Assembly (NCBI GenBank): GCA_031272575.1
Contig: JAISTO010000047.1
Span: 1-5,820, forward strand
Length of the DNA: 5,820 nucleotides
Direction: 5' to 3'
From: Treponema sp.
GTDB taxonomy: Bacteria > Spirochaetota > Spirochaetia > Treponematales > Breznakiellaceae
Shown: positions 1 through 4,833 of the stretch, piece after piece
Layout: each line of letters opens with the position of its first letter
How positions within the stretch are numbered: position 1 is the first letter of the stretch
Translations under genes and position numbers: made by a program
The notes under the pieces: model-generated
The model's database searches: none
Seen by the model: the letters and a program-made list of their open reading frames with translations, nothing else
What the model was told of the DNA's origin: nothing

Positions 1-2
1 GC

Positions 3-86
3 GGGGGGGGGGCCCGGGGCCCGCCCCGGTCTGCGTGTTGGTGTGGTGGTTCTGCCAACACGACACCCCCCCCCCCGGGGGGGGGG
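3..86. repeat. G/C homopolymer tracts with a nested hairpin downstream of prfB
   Basis: A run of ten G (3-12) is followed by alternating GGG/CCC blocks. An 8-bp perfect stem comes next, CGTGTTGG (34-41) with CCAACACG (55-62) and a 13-nt loop. After that come eleven C (66-76) directly abutting ten G (77-86). The G run at 3-12 could also pair with the C run at 66-76, enclosing the inner hairpin. On the minus strand this begins about 10 nt after the prfB stop codon, so it could help end that transcript. However, there is no T tract, so it is not a typical intrinsic terminator. Runs of this length are also prone to sequencing and assembly error, so the exact counts are uncertain. Confidence 0.5.
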
Positions 87-96
87 CTTCCCCACT

Positions 97-1201
97 TTAA
101 CTATTTTTCCACGCAAAGCGAAGATACTCCTCTATAAATATGTCGATTTCGCCGTCCATGACGGCCTGGATGTTGCCGGTTTCGACGCGGGTGCGGAGGT
201 CCTTGACCATGGTGTAGGGTTGAAAGACATAGGAGCGGATTTGGCTGCCGAAGGTGATGTCTTTTTTTTCCTGATCGAAGCGCTCGTTTTCTTTGGCTTT
301 TTCGCGGCGGCGGAGTTCGTACAGTTGGGCGCGGAGCATGCTCATGCAGGTGGCGCGGTTCATGGTCTGGCTCCGCTCGCTGCGGCAGGCGACGACGATG
401 CCGGTGGGGAGGTGCGTGAAGCGGACCGCGCTGTCCGTCTTGTTCTGGTGCTGGCCGCCCTTGCCGCCGGCCCGGAAGGTGTCGACGCGCAGGTCCTCCG
501 GCCGGATGTCGATTTCGATCGAGTCGTCCAGGATGGGGAAGAGGTACACGGACGCGAAACTGGTGTGCCGGCGCGCGTTGGCGTCGAAGGGGGAGATGCG
601 GACGAGGCGGTGCACGCCGCTTTCGCCTTTGAGGTAGCCGTACGCGTAGGGGCCGTCGATTTTCAGGGTGACGCTTTTTATGCCCCCCTCGGCCTCGAGT
701 CGGTCTTCTTCTTCGCAGGTGAAGCCGCGGCGCTCGGCCCAGCGCATATACATACGGCAGAGCATAGAGGCCCAGTCGCAGGCCTCGGTGCCCCCGGCGC
801 CGGAGTGCACGGTGAGGAAGCAGCCGTTCTGGTCCACCTCGCCGGAGAGGAGTTCGGTGAGGGTGAGGCGCTCGAAGCGCCCGCCAAGGTCGTTGAGCGC
901 GGCCTCGAGGCCCGCCGCTTCGCCCTCGTCGGCCGCCTCGGAGGCGAGGCCGTGGAGGACGAGGAGGTCGGACGTCTCCCCCCGGAGCGCCCGCCAGGGT
1001 TCGAGCCGCGCTTTGAGCGCCTTGAGGCGCGACATGAGTTTTTCCGCGGCCGACGGGTCGTTCCAGAGCCCGGGGGCCGCGGCTTGTGTTTCCAGGGCGG
1101 CTATCTGCGCGGGCAATCCCGCGTCGTCAAAGACGCCTCCATGTTTCGTCAGTTTTGGCCGCCAGCGCCGCTATGGGCGCGGCCAGTTCGGTTAAGAGCA
1201 T
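97..1201 (-). CDS. prfB: Peptide chain release factor 2 (RF2), expressed by programmed +1 frameshift
   Basis: RF2 recognises UAA and UGA stop codons in the ribosomal A site and triggers release of the finished protein. The gene begins at ATG 1201-1199 and reads 24 codons (MLLTELAAPIAALAAKTDETWRRL, in two reads of one frame) up to an in-frame TGA at 1129-1127. Skipping T1129 moves into the long frame, which begins Asp-Asp-Ala-Gly and runs to TAA at 99-97. The joined product is 367 residues, against 365 in E. coli. Diagnostic motifs fall where expected: the UGA-reading tripeptide SPF at about 203-205 and the peptidyl-tRNA hydrolysis motif GGQ at about 248-250, within GGKGGQHQNKTDSAVR. The conserved block GAGGTEACDWASML is also present. 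The long frame alone could start at TTG 1116, but that would lose the N-terminal helix and ignore the recoding site. The start at 1201 lacks a Shine-Dalgarno sequence and sits 50 bp after the permease gene, under its own predicted promoter. Identity is essentially certain from the sequence. Confidence 0.97.
1126..1140 (-). promoter_or_regulatory. RF2 programmed +1 frameshift site
   Basis: Read on the minus strand the site is GGAGG CGT CTT TGA C. The Shine-Dalgarno-like GGAGG (1140-1136) lies 3 nt before the slippery CTT codon (1132-1130), followed by the TGA stop (1129-1127) and C1126. This is the same arrangement and spacing as the E. coli prfB site (AGGGGG TAT CTT TGA C). Known mechanism: when RF2 is scarce, termination at the weak UGAC context is slow and the CTT-bound tRNA slips by +1, restoring RF2 synthesis. 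Confidence 0.95.
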
Positions 1202-1207
1202 GAGGGG

Positions 1208-1236
1208 AGTATAGCAGGGGGGCGCGGTTTTGGCAA
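1208..1236 (-). promoter_or_regulatory. Predicted sigma-70-type promoter of prfB, leaderless
   Basis: On the minus strand, TTGCCA (1236-1231) is followed by a 17-nt spacer and TATACT (1213-1208). TG at 1216-1215 gives an extended -10 (TGCTATACT). Only six nucleotides (CCCCTC) separate the -10 box from the ATG at 1201, so the expected transcription start falls on or within a base of the A of ATG. No Shine-Dalgarno sequence is present. A leaderless mRNA is the natural reading. Confidence 0.7.
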
Positions 1237-1251
1237 GGGGGGGGCTGCTCC

Positions 1252-2151
1252 CTAACCTGTCGGTATCGGGGTGGTGCGTATCCTGCTCCTGCTGATCACC
1301 GAGGAGCCCGCCACCGCCGCGATGATCACCGCGCCGCCGGCGAGCGAGGGCAGCGGCGGCCGTTCCCCGGTAATGACGAGCACCCAGACCGGGTTCAGCA
1401 CCGGCTCCGCCATTGCGGTGAGCATGGCCTGAATCGCGCTGACCCGTTTTATGCCGTACGAGAAAAAGAGCGACGCCGCCCCTATCTGAATGATCCCCAT
1501 ATAGAGGATAGCCATGACGGTCGGCAGGCTGAAGACAGGGGGGGCGATAAAGAAAAAGGGGATACTCCAGGCAAAGTTGATTAAGTGTGACAGCAAAAAC
1601 GAGTCGCTGGGGGAGCCTGATTTCATCATGCGGAGGACCACGGTGTTCGCGCCGAAGGCTATACCCGAAAGGAGCGCGATAGCATCCCCCGCGAGGCTGC
1701 CCGCCGCCAGGCCCCCCTGGAAAAAGATGAAAAGCCCCACCGCGATGAGGCCGAGCGCGGCCCAGTGCTCCCAGCGGGGCTTCTCCCTTATCAAGACCCA
1801 GCCCAGCAGCGCGGCCCAGACCGGCGCGCTGTACTGGAGCAGGATCGCGTTGGCCGAGGCTGTCAATTTATTGGCGATGGTGAAACTCAGCATGGTGAAC
1901 GCGTAGAGCGCCGCTCCGGCCCAGAGGGGCCCCTTGCTGTTCCGCGCGCTGCCTCGCGGCGGGAAGAGGACCCTTACCACCGCCATAAACACGAACGCGA
2001 TGAGGCTGCGTATGCCGGAGATCAGCACCGGGTGCCAGGGCAACAGTTTGATGAAGAGCCCGCTTGTACTCCACAGAAACGCGGTGAGCAGTATCGCCCA
2101 CTGTCCGGCAGTCTGGCCAGGTATTTTGAAGGAACCGAATGCGCGCTGCAT
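1252..2151 (-). CDS. EamA/DMT-superfamily membrane permease
   Basis: The 299-residue protein is strongly hydrophobic, with about ten predicted membrane helices (roughly 18-36, 41-63, 76-95, 100-120, 128-146, 152-167, 178-203, 208-231, 236-261 and 268-288). It contains two EamA halves. The first-half signature is around residues 100-146 (ANAILLQYSAPVWAALLGW, then the REKPRW linker and a hydrophobic helix). The second is around 238-288 (MLTAMAEPVLNPVW, then GERPP and a Gly/Ala-rich helix). This is the usual size for the drug/metabolite transporter superfamily, whose members export or import amino acids, nucleotides or other small metabolites across the inner membrane. The substrate cannot be read from sequence. 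It starts 42 bp after the ERG2-like gene on the same strand, with no clear promoter or Shine-Dalgarno sequence of its own, so co-transcription with that gene is likely. Confidence 0.9.
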   Translation of the reverse strand: MQRAFGSFKIPGQTAGQWAILLTAFLWSTSGLFIKLLPWHPVLISGIRSLIAFVFMAVVRVLFPPRGSARNSKGPLWAGAALYAFTMLSFTIANKLTASANAILLQYSAPVWAALLGWVLIREKPRWEHWAALGLIAVGLFIFFQGGLAAGSLAGDAIALLSGIAFGANTVVLRMMKSGSPSDSFLLSHLINFAWSIPFFFIAPPVFSLPTVMAILYMGIIQIGAASLFFSYGIKRVSAIQAMLTAMAEPVLNPVWVLVITGERPPLPSLAGGAVIIAAVAGSSVISRSRIRTTPIPTG

Positions 2152-2193
2152 AGAAACAGGGGAGCGGGACGCCCCCCTATCAAACAGTACCGG

Positions 2194-2895
2194 TCACGGC
2201 CTGGCTTTGCGGGGCTGCATATTCCGCCGGAACCAGCGGACGTTCTTGTTCTCCGGGATCGGAACGACCTCCTGCGGAGGGCAGAGCGCCATGGTGAGGG
2301 CATGCGCGATCTTGCTCGTGAGCCAGCAGAAGGGCTTGAGTATCTTCACCTTTCTGCCGATGGCCTGCGCAACCAGATCGGTGTAGAGCGTGATGGTCTG
2401 GAAGGCCGCGATCAGGTCGTTGCAGATGAGGATTTCGGAGATGACCCCGAAAAACATTTCCGCCGGAAGGAAGCCGCGGGCGTATTCCACGGCCCAGACC
2501 CCGTTCGTGAAGTTCATCGCCCTGGCCTGGCCAGGCCCCACATAGACGCGGTCCCCGGGCTTGTACACTTTTTTGTGGAATTCGCCCTCGCCGTAGTACC
2601 ACATCTCGCCGTCGATCACCGTGTCCCAAAAACCGGTGAAGTGCCGCCCCGAATGCCCCTCCGAGCCAATGGGGGTACCCCAGATCATGATGTACTCGGT
2701 CAGTGACGCGTAGTACAGTTTCATCTGGATCATCGCGCCGCCGGCTATCGAATAGACCCAGGGTTGACTGAAGTCTATCGTGCCGGGATAGCGTTTTTCC
2801 ATTGCCTTTGCGAACACATCGAACATTTCGGGCACCGGATGCCCCAAACATTCCATGGCGCACTCGTGTACCACCGGGGTACTAAAAACTGCCAT
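2194..2895 (-). CDS. ERG2 / sigma-1 receptor family protein, bacterial, without membrane anchor
   Basis: The 233-residue protein matches the ERG2/sigma-1 receptor family, which comprises fungal C-8 sterol isomerase and the animal sigma-1 receptor (222-223 residues). Conserved blocks in order are WVYSIAGGAM (46-55), YASLTEYIMIWGTPIGSEGHSGRH (62-85, in overlapping reads), FWDTVIDGE (89-97), YKPGDRVYVGPGQA (111-124) and WAVEYARGFLP (134-144). D91 and E137 align with sigma-1 Asp126 and Glu172, the acidic pair that lines the ligand cavity and is needed for isomerase activity in ERG2. After the cupin-like barrel comes a helical stretch (about 150-205) like the membrane-facing C-terminal helices of sigma-1, then a basic tail. 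The N-terminal transmembrane helix of eukaryotic members is absent; the first 40 residues are polar. The start is supported by an AAAGGAG ribosome-binding site. Family assignment is strong, but the substrate is unknown: double-bond isomerisation of a sterol-like lipid or simple ligand binding are both possible. Confidence 0.88.
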   Translation of the reverse strand: MAVFSTPVVHECAMECLGHPVPEMFDVFAKAMEKRYPGTIDFSQPWVYSIAGGAMIQMKLYYASLTEYIMIWGTPIGSEGHSGRHFTGFWDTVIDGEMWYYGEGEFHKKVYKPGDRVYVGPGQARAMNFTNGVWAVEYARGFLPAEMFFGVISEILICNDLIAAFQTITLYTDLVAQAIGRKVKILKPFCWLTSKIAHALTMALCPPQEVVPIPENKNVRWFRRNMQPRKARP

Positions 2896-2900
2896 TGTTT

Positions 2901-2914
2901 TCTCCTTTATTCTA
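2901..2914 (-). promoter_or_regulatory. Ribosome-binding site and possible -10 box of the ERG2-like gene
   Basis: On the minus strand AAAGGAGA (2908-2901) lies 5-6 nt before the ATG at 2895 and is a strong Shine-Dalgarno sequence that fixes this start. TAGAAT (2914-2909) directly precedes it and resembles a -10 box, but no convincing -35 lies 17 nt upstream, where the sequence is heptamer repeat. Transcription from the SDR promoter through the fold-back element is the alternative. Confidence 0.6.
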
Positions 2915-2915
2915 T

Positions 2916-3054
2916 GGGGAGTAGGGAATAGGGAATAGGGAGTGGGGTGCTCGACGCTTGTAGGATGCGCGGACTACCGAAAAGCATGACGGCAGTTCGC
3001 GCCCCCCACAAGTGGAGAGCACCCTACTTCCCACTCCCTTACTCCCTACTCCCC
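2916..3054. repeat. Fold-back element with heptamer-repeat arms (MITE-like)
   Basis: The left arm (2916-2952) is GGGGAGTA followed by GGGAATA, GGGAATA, GGGAGTG and GGGTGCTC. The right arm (3017-3054) is its imperfect reverse complement, with about five mismatches and one single-base indel. Inside, the two halves stay in perfect register (paired positions sum to 5969). GGGTGCTC (2945-2952) pairs with GAGCACCC (3017-3024), CTTGT (2957-2961) with ACAAG (3008-3012), GCGCGGACT (2967-2975) with AGTTCGCGC (2994-3002, one G-T pair), and CCG (2977-2979) with CGG (2990-2992), leaving a 10-nt loop. The whole element can form one long hairpin. It lies between the SDR and ERG2-like genes and overlaps the SDR stop codon. 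No transposase is encoded. Confidence 0.8.
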
Positions 3055-3065
3055 ACCCTACTCCC
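3022..3065 (-). repeat. Degenerate GGGAGTA heptamer array overlapping the SDR 3' end
   Basis: Read on the minus strand this stretch is a series of GGGAGTA-type heptamers with small insertions. It is partly the right arm of the fold-back element and extends 11 nt beyond it. The final eight SDR codons (GSRVGSRE) and its TAA stop lie inside it. Confidence 0.75.
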
Positions 3066-3869
3066 AAACATAACCCGCATAGAGCGGCCGAGCACCCGCG
3101 TGGCAAGTGAGCGGGGCATAAGGCCCAGTGCCGCATAGCCAAGATGGTTCCGCAGCCCGTCCGACGCGGAGGGGGCGCGGCCCAGCGCCTTGAGCGCGCG
3201 GCGCACCGCCCGCTCGGGACTGCCCAGCGGGACGAGGCGGCTCGGCTTCAGGTGATTCGCCTCCACGCCGGGGGTGCGGGTGAGGCCCGCCATGAAGCCC
3301 AGCACATCGACCCCCAGGGGACGCCACTCCGCCCAGAGCGCCTCGGCCAGCATGAGGTTGTACGCCTTGGTGCCGCAGTAATGGGCGCTCCAGGGGGTGC
3401 CATGGAGCGCCGAGCCTGAGGCCAGGAAGATGACCCCGCCCCGCCCCCGCGCGGCCATAAGGCTGCCGTAATGACGGGTCAGGACCAGCGCGGCGCGGGC
3501 GTTCGTGTGCAACTGCCCCAGCAGATAGTCCGCATCCTGCGCGAGAAAAGGCCCCACGGTCGAAAGCCCCGCGTTGTTGACGAGGAGCCCCACCTCGAGC
3601 GAGTCGGTGACCGGCCGCAGCGCGTTGAGCAGGTCCGCGCGGCTCAGATCCACCACCGCCGCCCGCGCCGTTATGCCGTAAGCCCGCGCCAAATCGGCGG
3701 CGAGGCGCTCCAGTTGAGAGCCGGAGCGCGCGGCCAGCACCAGATTCAGGCCCCGCTCCGCCAGTTGCCGCGCAAACTCCGCCCCCAACCCGCGCGACGC
3801 GCCGGTAACCAGCGCCCAGGGCCCGTACTTTTGCGCAAACGCGCCGCCCCTCGAGAGACGTTCCGTCAC
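3039..3869 (-). CDS. Short-chain dehydrogenase/reductase (17-beta-HSD/COG0300-like)
   Basis: An NAD(P)(H)-dependent Rossmann-fold oxidoreductase of 276 residues, counted from the GTG at 3869-3867. Visible family features are the cofactor motif TGASRGLG (22-29), NNAG (98-101), an active-site Asn at about 123, and the catalytic set Ser151, Tyr164 and Lys168 in YCGTK. The opening KYGPWALVTGASRGLG resembles SDRs of the 17-beta-hydroxysteroid dehydrogenase type 12 / DltE-like branch, which reduce keto groups on steroids or acyl-CoAs. The actual substrate is unknown. The reading frame is open upstream to 4205, but the extra residues are encoded by repeats and by the promoter region. The GTG lies exactly 6 nt after a good -10 box, so a leaderless start there is preferred. 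The last eight residues are encoded by the heptamer repeat, so the native C-terminus appears to have been replaced or extended. The catalytic core is intact. Confidence 0.87.
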   Translation of the reverse strand: MTERLSRGGAFAQKYGPWALVTGASRGLGAEFARQLAERGLNLVLAARSGSQLERLAADLARAYGITARAAVVDLSRADLLNALRPVTDSLEVGLLVNNAGLSTVGPFLAQDADYLLGQLHTNARAALVLTRHYGSLMAARGRGGVIFLASGSALHGTPWSAHYCGTKAYNLMLAEALWAEWRPLGVDVLGFMAGLTRTPGVEANHLKPSRLVPLGSPERAVRRALKALGRAPSASDGLRNHLGYAALGLMPRSLATRVLGRSMRVMFGSRVGSRE

Positions 3870-3875
3870 GGGAAG

Positions 3876-3904
3876 AGCATAGCCGATAGAGATTTTTTTG
3901 TCAA
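3876..3904 (-). promoter_or_regulatory. Predicted sigma-70-type promoter of the SDR gene, leaderless
   Basis: On the minus strand a perfect -35 TTGACA (3904-3899) is followed by a 17-nt A-rich spacer and TATGCT (3881-3876). Six nucleotides (CTTCCC) separate the -10 from the GTG at 3869, placing the expected transcription start at the G of the start codon. The geometry matches the prfB promoter. It also argues against any start upstream in the same frame. Confidence 0.75.
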
Positions 3905-3914
3905 GGGGAAGATA

Positions 3915-3943
3915 GGGAGTAGGGAATAGGGAGTGGGGAGTGG
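3915..3943 (+). repeat. GGGARTA/GGGAGTG heptamer tandem array
   Basis: Four 7-bp units, GGGAGTA, GGGAATA, GGGAGTG and GGGAGTG, plus one G. These match the left arm of the fold-back element at 2917-2947. The array begins 11 bp upstream of the SDR -35 box and is inverted relative to the array at the SDR 3' end, so the SDR gene and its promoter are framed by inverted heptamer arrays. Confidence 0.85.
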
Positions 3944-4250
3944 AATCGCGGTTCGAAAATCTTTCGTAGTACCCCATGTATGCCGGTAGTAGCAGAGATT
4001 CGCGAATGAACGCTAATGTGGCGATATATCGCCCGAATTTTTGGCAACTGTGTTGCCGCCGAATATTACTCTTATAAAATTCGCGTTCATTAGCATAATT
4101 CGCGGTTAAATTCTTGACTTTTCGGAGTAGCAGGGCATCCACCATGTAGTGCTGCCTGGGAAAACAGGGCCCTGTGGTATTGAAACGCCGTTTTATCGTG
4201 GTCATTGGGGATATGATACCCTGTTCGGGGGATAATTACAAGTGGCACCC
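3944..4250. other. Palindrome-rich intergenic region between divergent SDR and rhaM
   Basis: I see no gene here. Perfect palindromes or hairpins are ATTCGCGAAT (3998-4007), GCGATATATCGC (4021-4032), GGCAAC/GTTGCC with a 3-nt loop (4043-4057) and ACAGGGCCCTGT (4164-4175). A wider inverted repeat, AATGAACGC (4005-4013) with GCGTTCATT (4083-4091), encloses the second and third. The stretch is more AT-rich than the flanking genes. Part of it is open in the SDR frame (to 4205), but the translation is repeat-like and has no recognisable domain. It may hold a dispersed repeat unit, operator sites or a decayed mobile element. None of these can be decided from one copy. Confidence 0.6.
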
Positions 4251-4279
4251 TTGTCACAATAAAAGAACTATGCTATATT
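4251..4279 (+). promoter_or_regulatory. Predicted sigma-70-type promoter of rhaM
   Basis: TTGTCA (4251-4256), a 17-nt spacer and TATATT (4274-4279), with TG at 4271-4272 giving an extended -10 (TGCTATATT). The expected start is around 4286, which coincides with the AGGAG ribosome-binding site at 4286-4290. The leader would be only about 10 nt long. Confidence 0.7.
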
Positions 4280-4295
4280 TTTGACAGGAGCCCCT

Positions 4296-4610
4296 ATGAA
4301 ACGGAATGCATTTGCTATGCGCTTAAAGCCAGGCTGCGAGGCCGAATACAAAAAGCGCCACGATGCCATCTGGCCGGAACTGAAGGCCGAACTGCGCAAG
4401 GCCGGTGTGTCGGATTACTCGATCTACCTCGATCGAAAAACGAACACGCTCTTTGCGTTTCAGTATCTGGCGGAAGATGCGGCCGACGACGCGTTGCCCT
4501 GGGCGGAAGTGGTGCGGCGCTGGTGGCACATGATGCAGGACCTGATGGACACGAACGCGGACGAGTCCCCGGTGAGCGACCCGCTCGTGGAACTGTTCCA
4601 CATGGACTGA
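4296..4610 (+). CDS. rhaM: L-rhamnose mutarotase
   Basis: RhaM interconverts the alpha and beta anomers of L-rhamnose, speeding supply of the form used by rhamnose isomerase in the cytoplasm. The protein is 104 residues, exactly the E. coli length, and aligns end to end. Matching blocks are AFAMRLKPG near the start, KRHDAIWPEL (20-29), YSIYLD (41-46), RWWHMMQDLM (75-84) and SPVSDPLVELFHMD at the end. Tyr18, His22 and Tyr41, the residues placed in the E. coli active site, are all present. The start is ATG 4296, set by AGGAG (4286-4290) with a 5-nt spacing. A TTG at 4281 in the same frame lies upstream of that site and is rejected. No other rhamnose genes are in the window, so it looks like a single-gene unit divergent from the SDR and convergent with the FGE-like gene. 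Confidence 0.96.
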   Translation: MKRNAFAMRLKPGCEAEYKKRHDAIWPELKAELRKAGVSDYSIYLDRKTNTLFAFQYLAEDAADDALPWAEVVRRWWHMMQDLMDTNADESPVSDPLVELFHMD

Positions 4611-4723
4611 AGGCAGGAGGACACCGGGGGAAATGACGCGGCCTAAAGTCGCCCCTTCCTTAACCGCCGGCCTTCATCCCCCGGCGCTCGCCTCCCCCGC
4701 GCAAAGAACAATCAACCGCAAAG

Positions 4724-4753
4724 GCGCCTGCCGTTGCTTGCAACGGCAGGCGC
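4724..4753. terminator. Likely bidirectional transcription terminator hairpin
   Basis: GCGCCTGCCGTTG (4724-4736) and CAACGGCAGGCGC (4741-4753) form a perfect 13-bp stem around a CTTG loop. In plus-strand RNA this is the very stable G(CUUG)C tetraloop. Downstream on the plus strand is a pyrimidine-rich CTTTCCTTCCTTCTT, and on the minus strand an interrupted T-rich stretch (CTTTGCGGTTGATTGTTC). Neither is a clean T tract, but the position between two convergent genes fits termination of both. Confidence 0.65.
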
Positions 4754-4783
4754 ACAAGGGGGCTTTCCTTCCTTCTTCGCCTG

Positions 4784-4800
4784 CGGAAACGAAGTTTCCG
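4784..4800. terminator. Second hairpin downstream of the FGE-like gene
   Basis: CGGAAAC (4784-4790) and GTTTCCG (4794-4800) form a perfect 7-bp stem with a GAA loop. On the minus strand it lies about 34 nt after the FGE-like stop codon. No T tract follows in either direction, so it may be an RNA-stabilising 3' structure rather than a terminator. Confidence 0.4.
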
Positions 4801-4833
4801 ATTTGCCTTCGCGGTTTATATCCTCTTGCCCCC

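Larger units (their letters stand above)
4715..4816. other. Branched inverted-repeat structure (three-way junction) between convergent genes
   Basis: An outer stem pairs AACCGCAAAGGC (4715-4726) with GCCTTCGCGGTT (4805-4816), with a single mismatch. It encloses two perfect hairpins, a 13-bp stem at 4724-4753 and a 7-bp stem at 4784-4800. The outer stem and first hairpin overlap by three bases, so they compete at their edge. The segment sits in the 223-bp gap between the rhaM stop and the FGE-like stop, which otherwise shows no gene. Confidence 0.6.

Noticed and set aside
1114..1116. TTG start for prfB at 1116
   Set aside because: It ignores the frameshift site 10 nt upstream and truncates the RF2 N-terminal domain.
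43..1203. Long plus-strand open frame of 386 codons antisense to prfB
   Set aside because: It mirrors the GC-rich prfB gene, has no family features, and its first part is translated from homopolymer tracts.
1765..2706. Plus-strand frame of 313 codons across the permease and ERG2-like genes
   Set aside because: It is antisense to two well-supported genes and shows only polar, GC-driven composition.
2180..2863. Second minus-strand frame of 227 codons overlapping the ERG2-like gene
   Set aside because: Arg/Gly/Pro-rich out-of-frame translation with no recognisable motifs. The other frame is a clear family member with a ribosome-binding site.
2912..3142. Small frames on both strands over the fold-back element
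   Set aside because: They are translations of heptamer repeats (for example PHSLFPIPYSP) without start signals.
3941..3966. GGTTCGAAAATC resembling a tRNA T-arm
   Set aside because: No acceptor, D or anticodon stems can be built around it, and the T stem does not pair.
3870..4205. N-terminal extension of the SDR frame by 112 codons
   Set aside because: It runs through the heptamer array, the palindromic intergenic region and the SDR promoter itself. It has no domain, and SDRs of this class begin shortly before the TGxxxGxG motif.
4281..4295. TTG start for rhaM at 4281
   Set aside because: It overlaps the ribosome-binding site. The ATG at 4296 gives exactly the family length of 104 residues.
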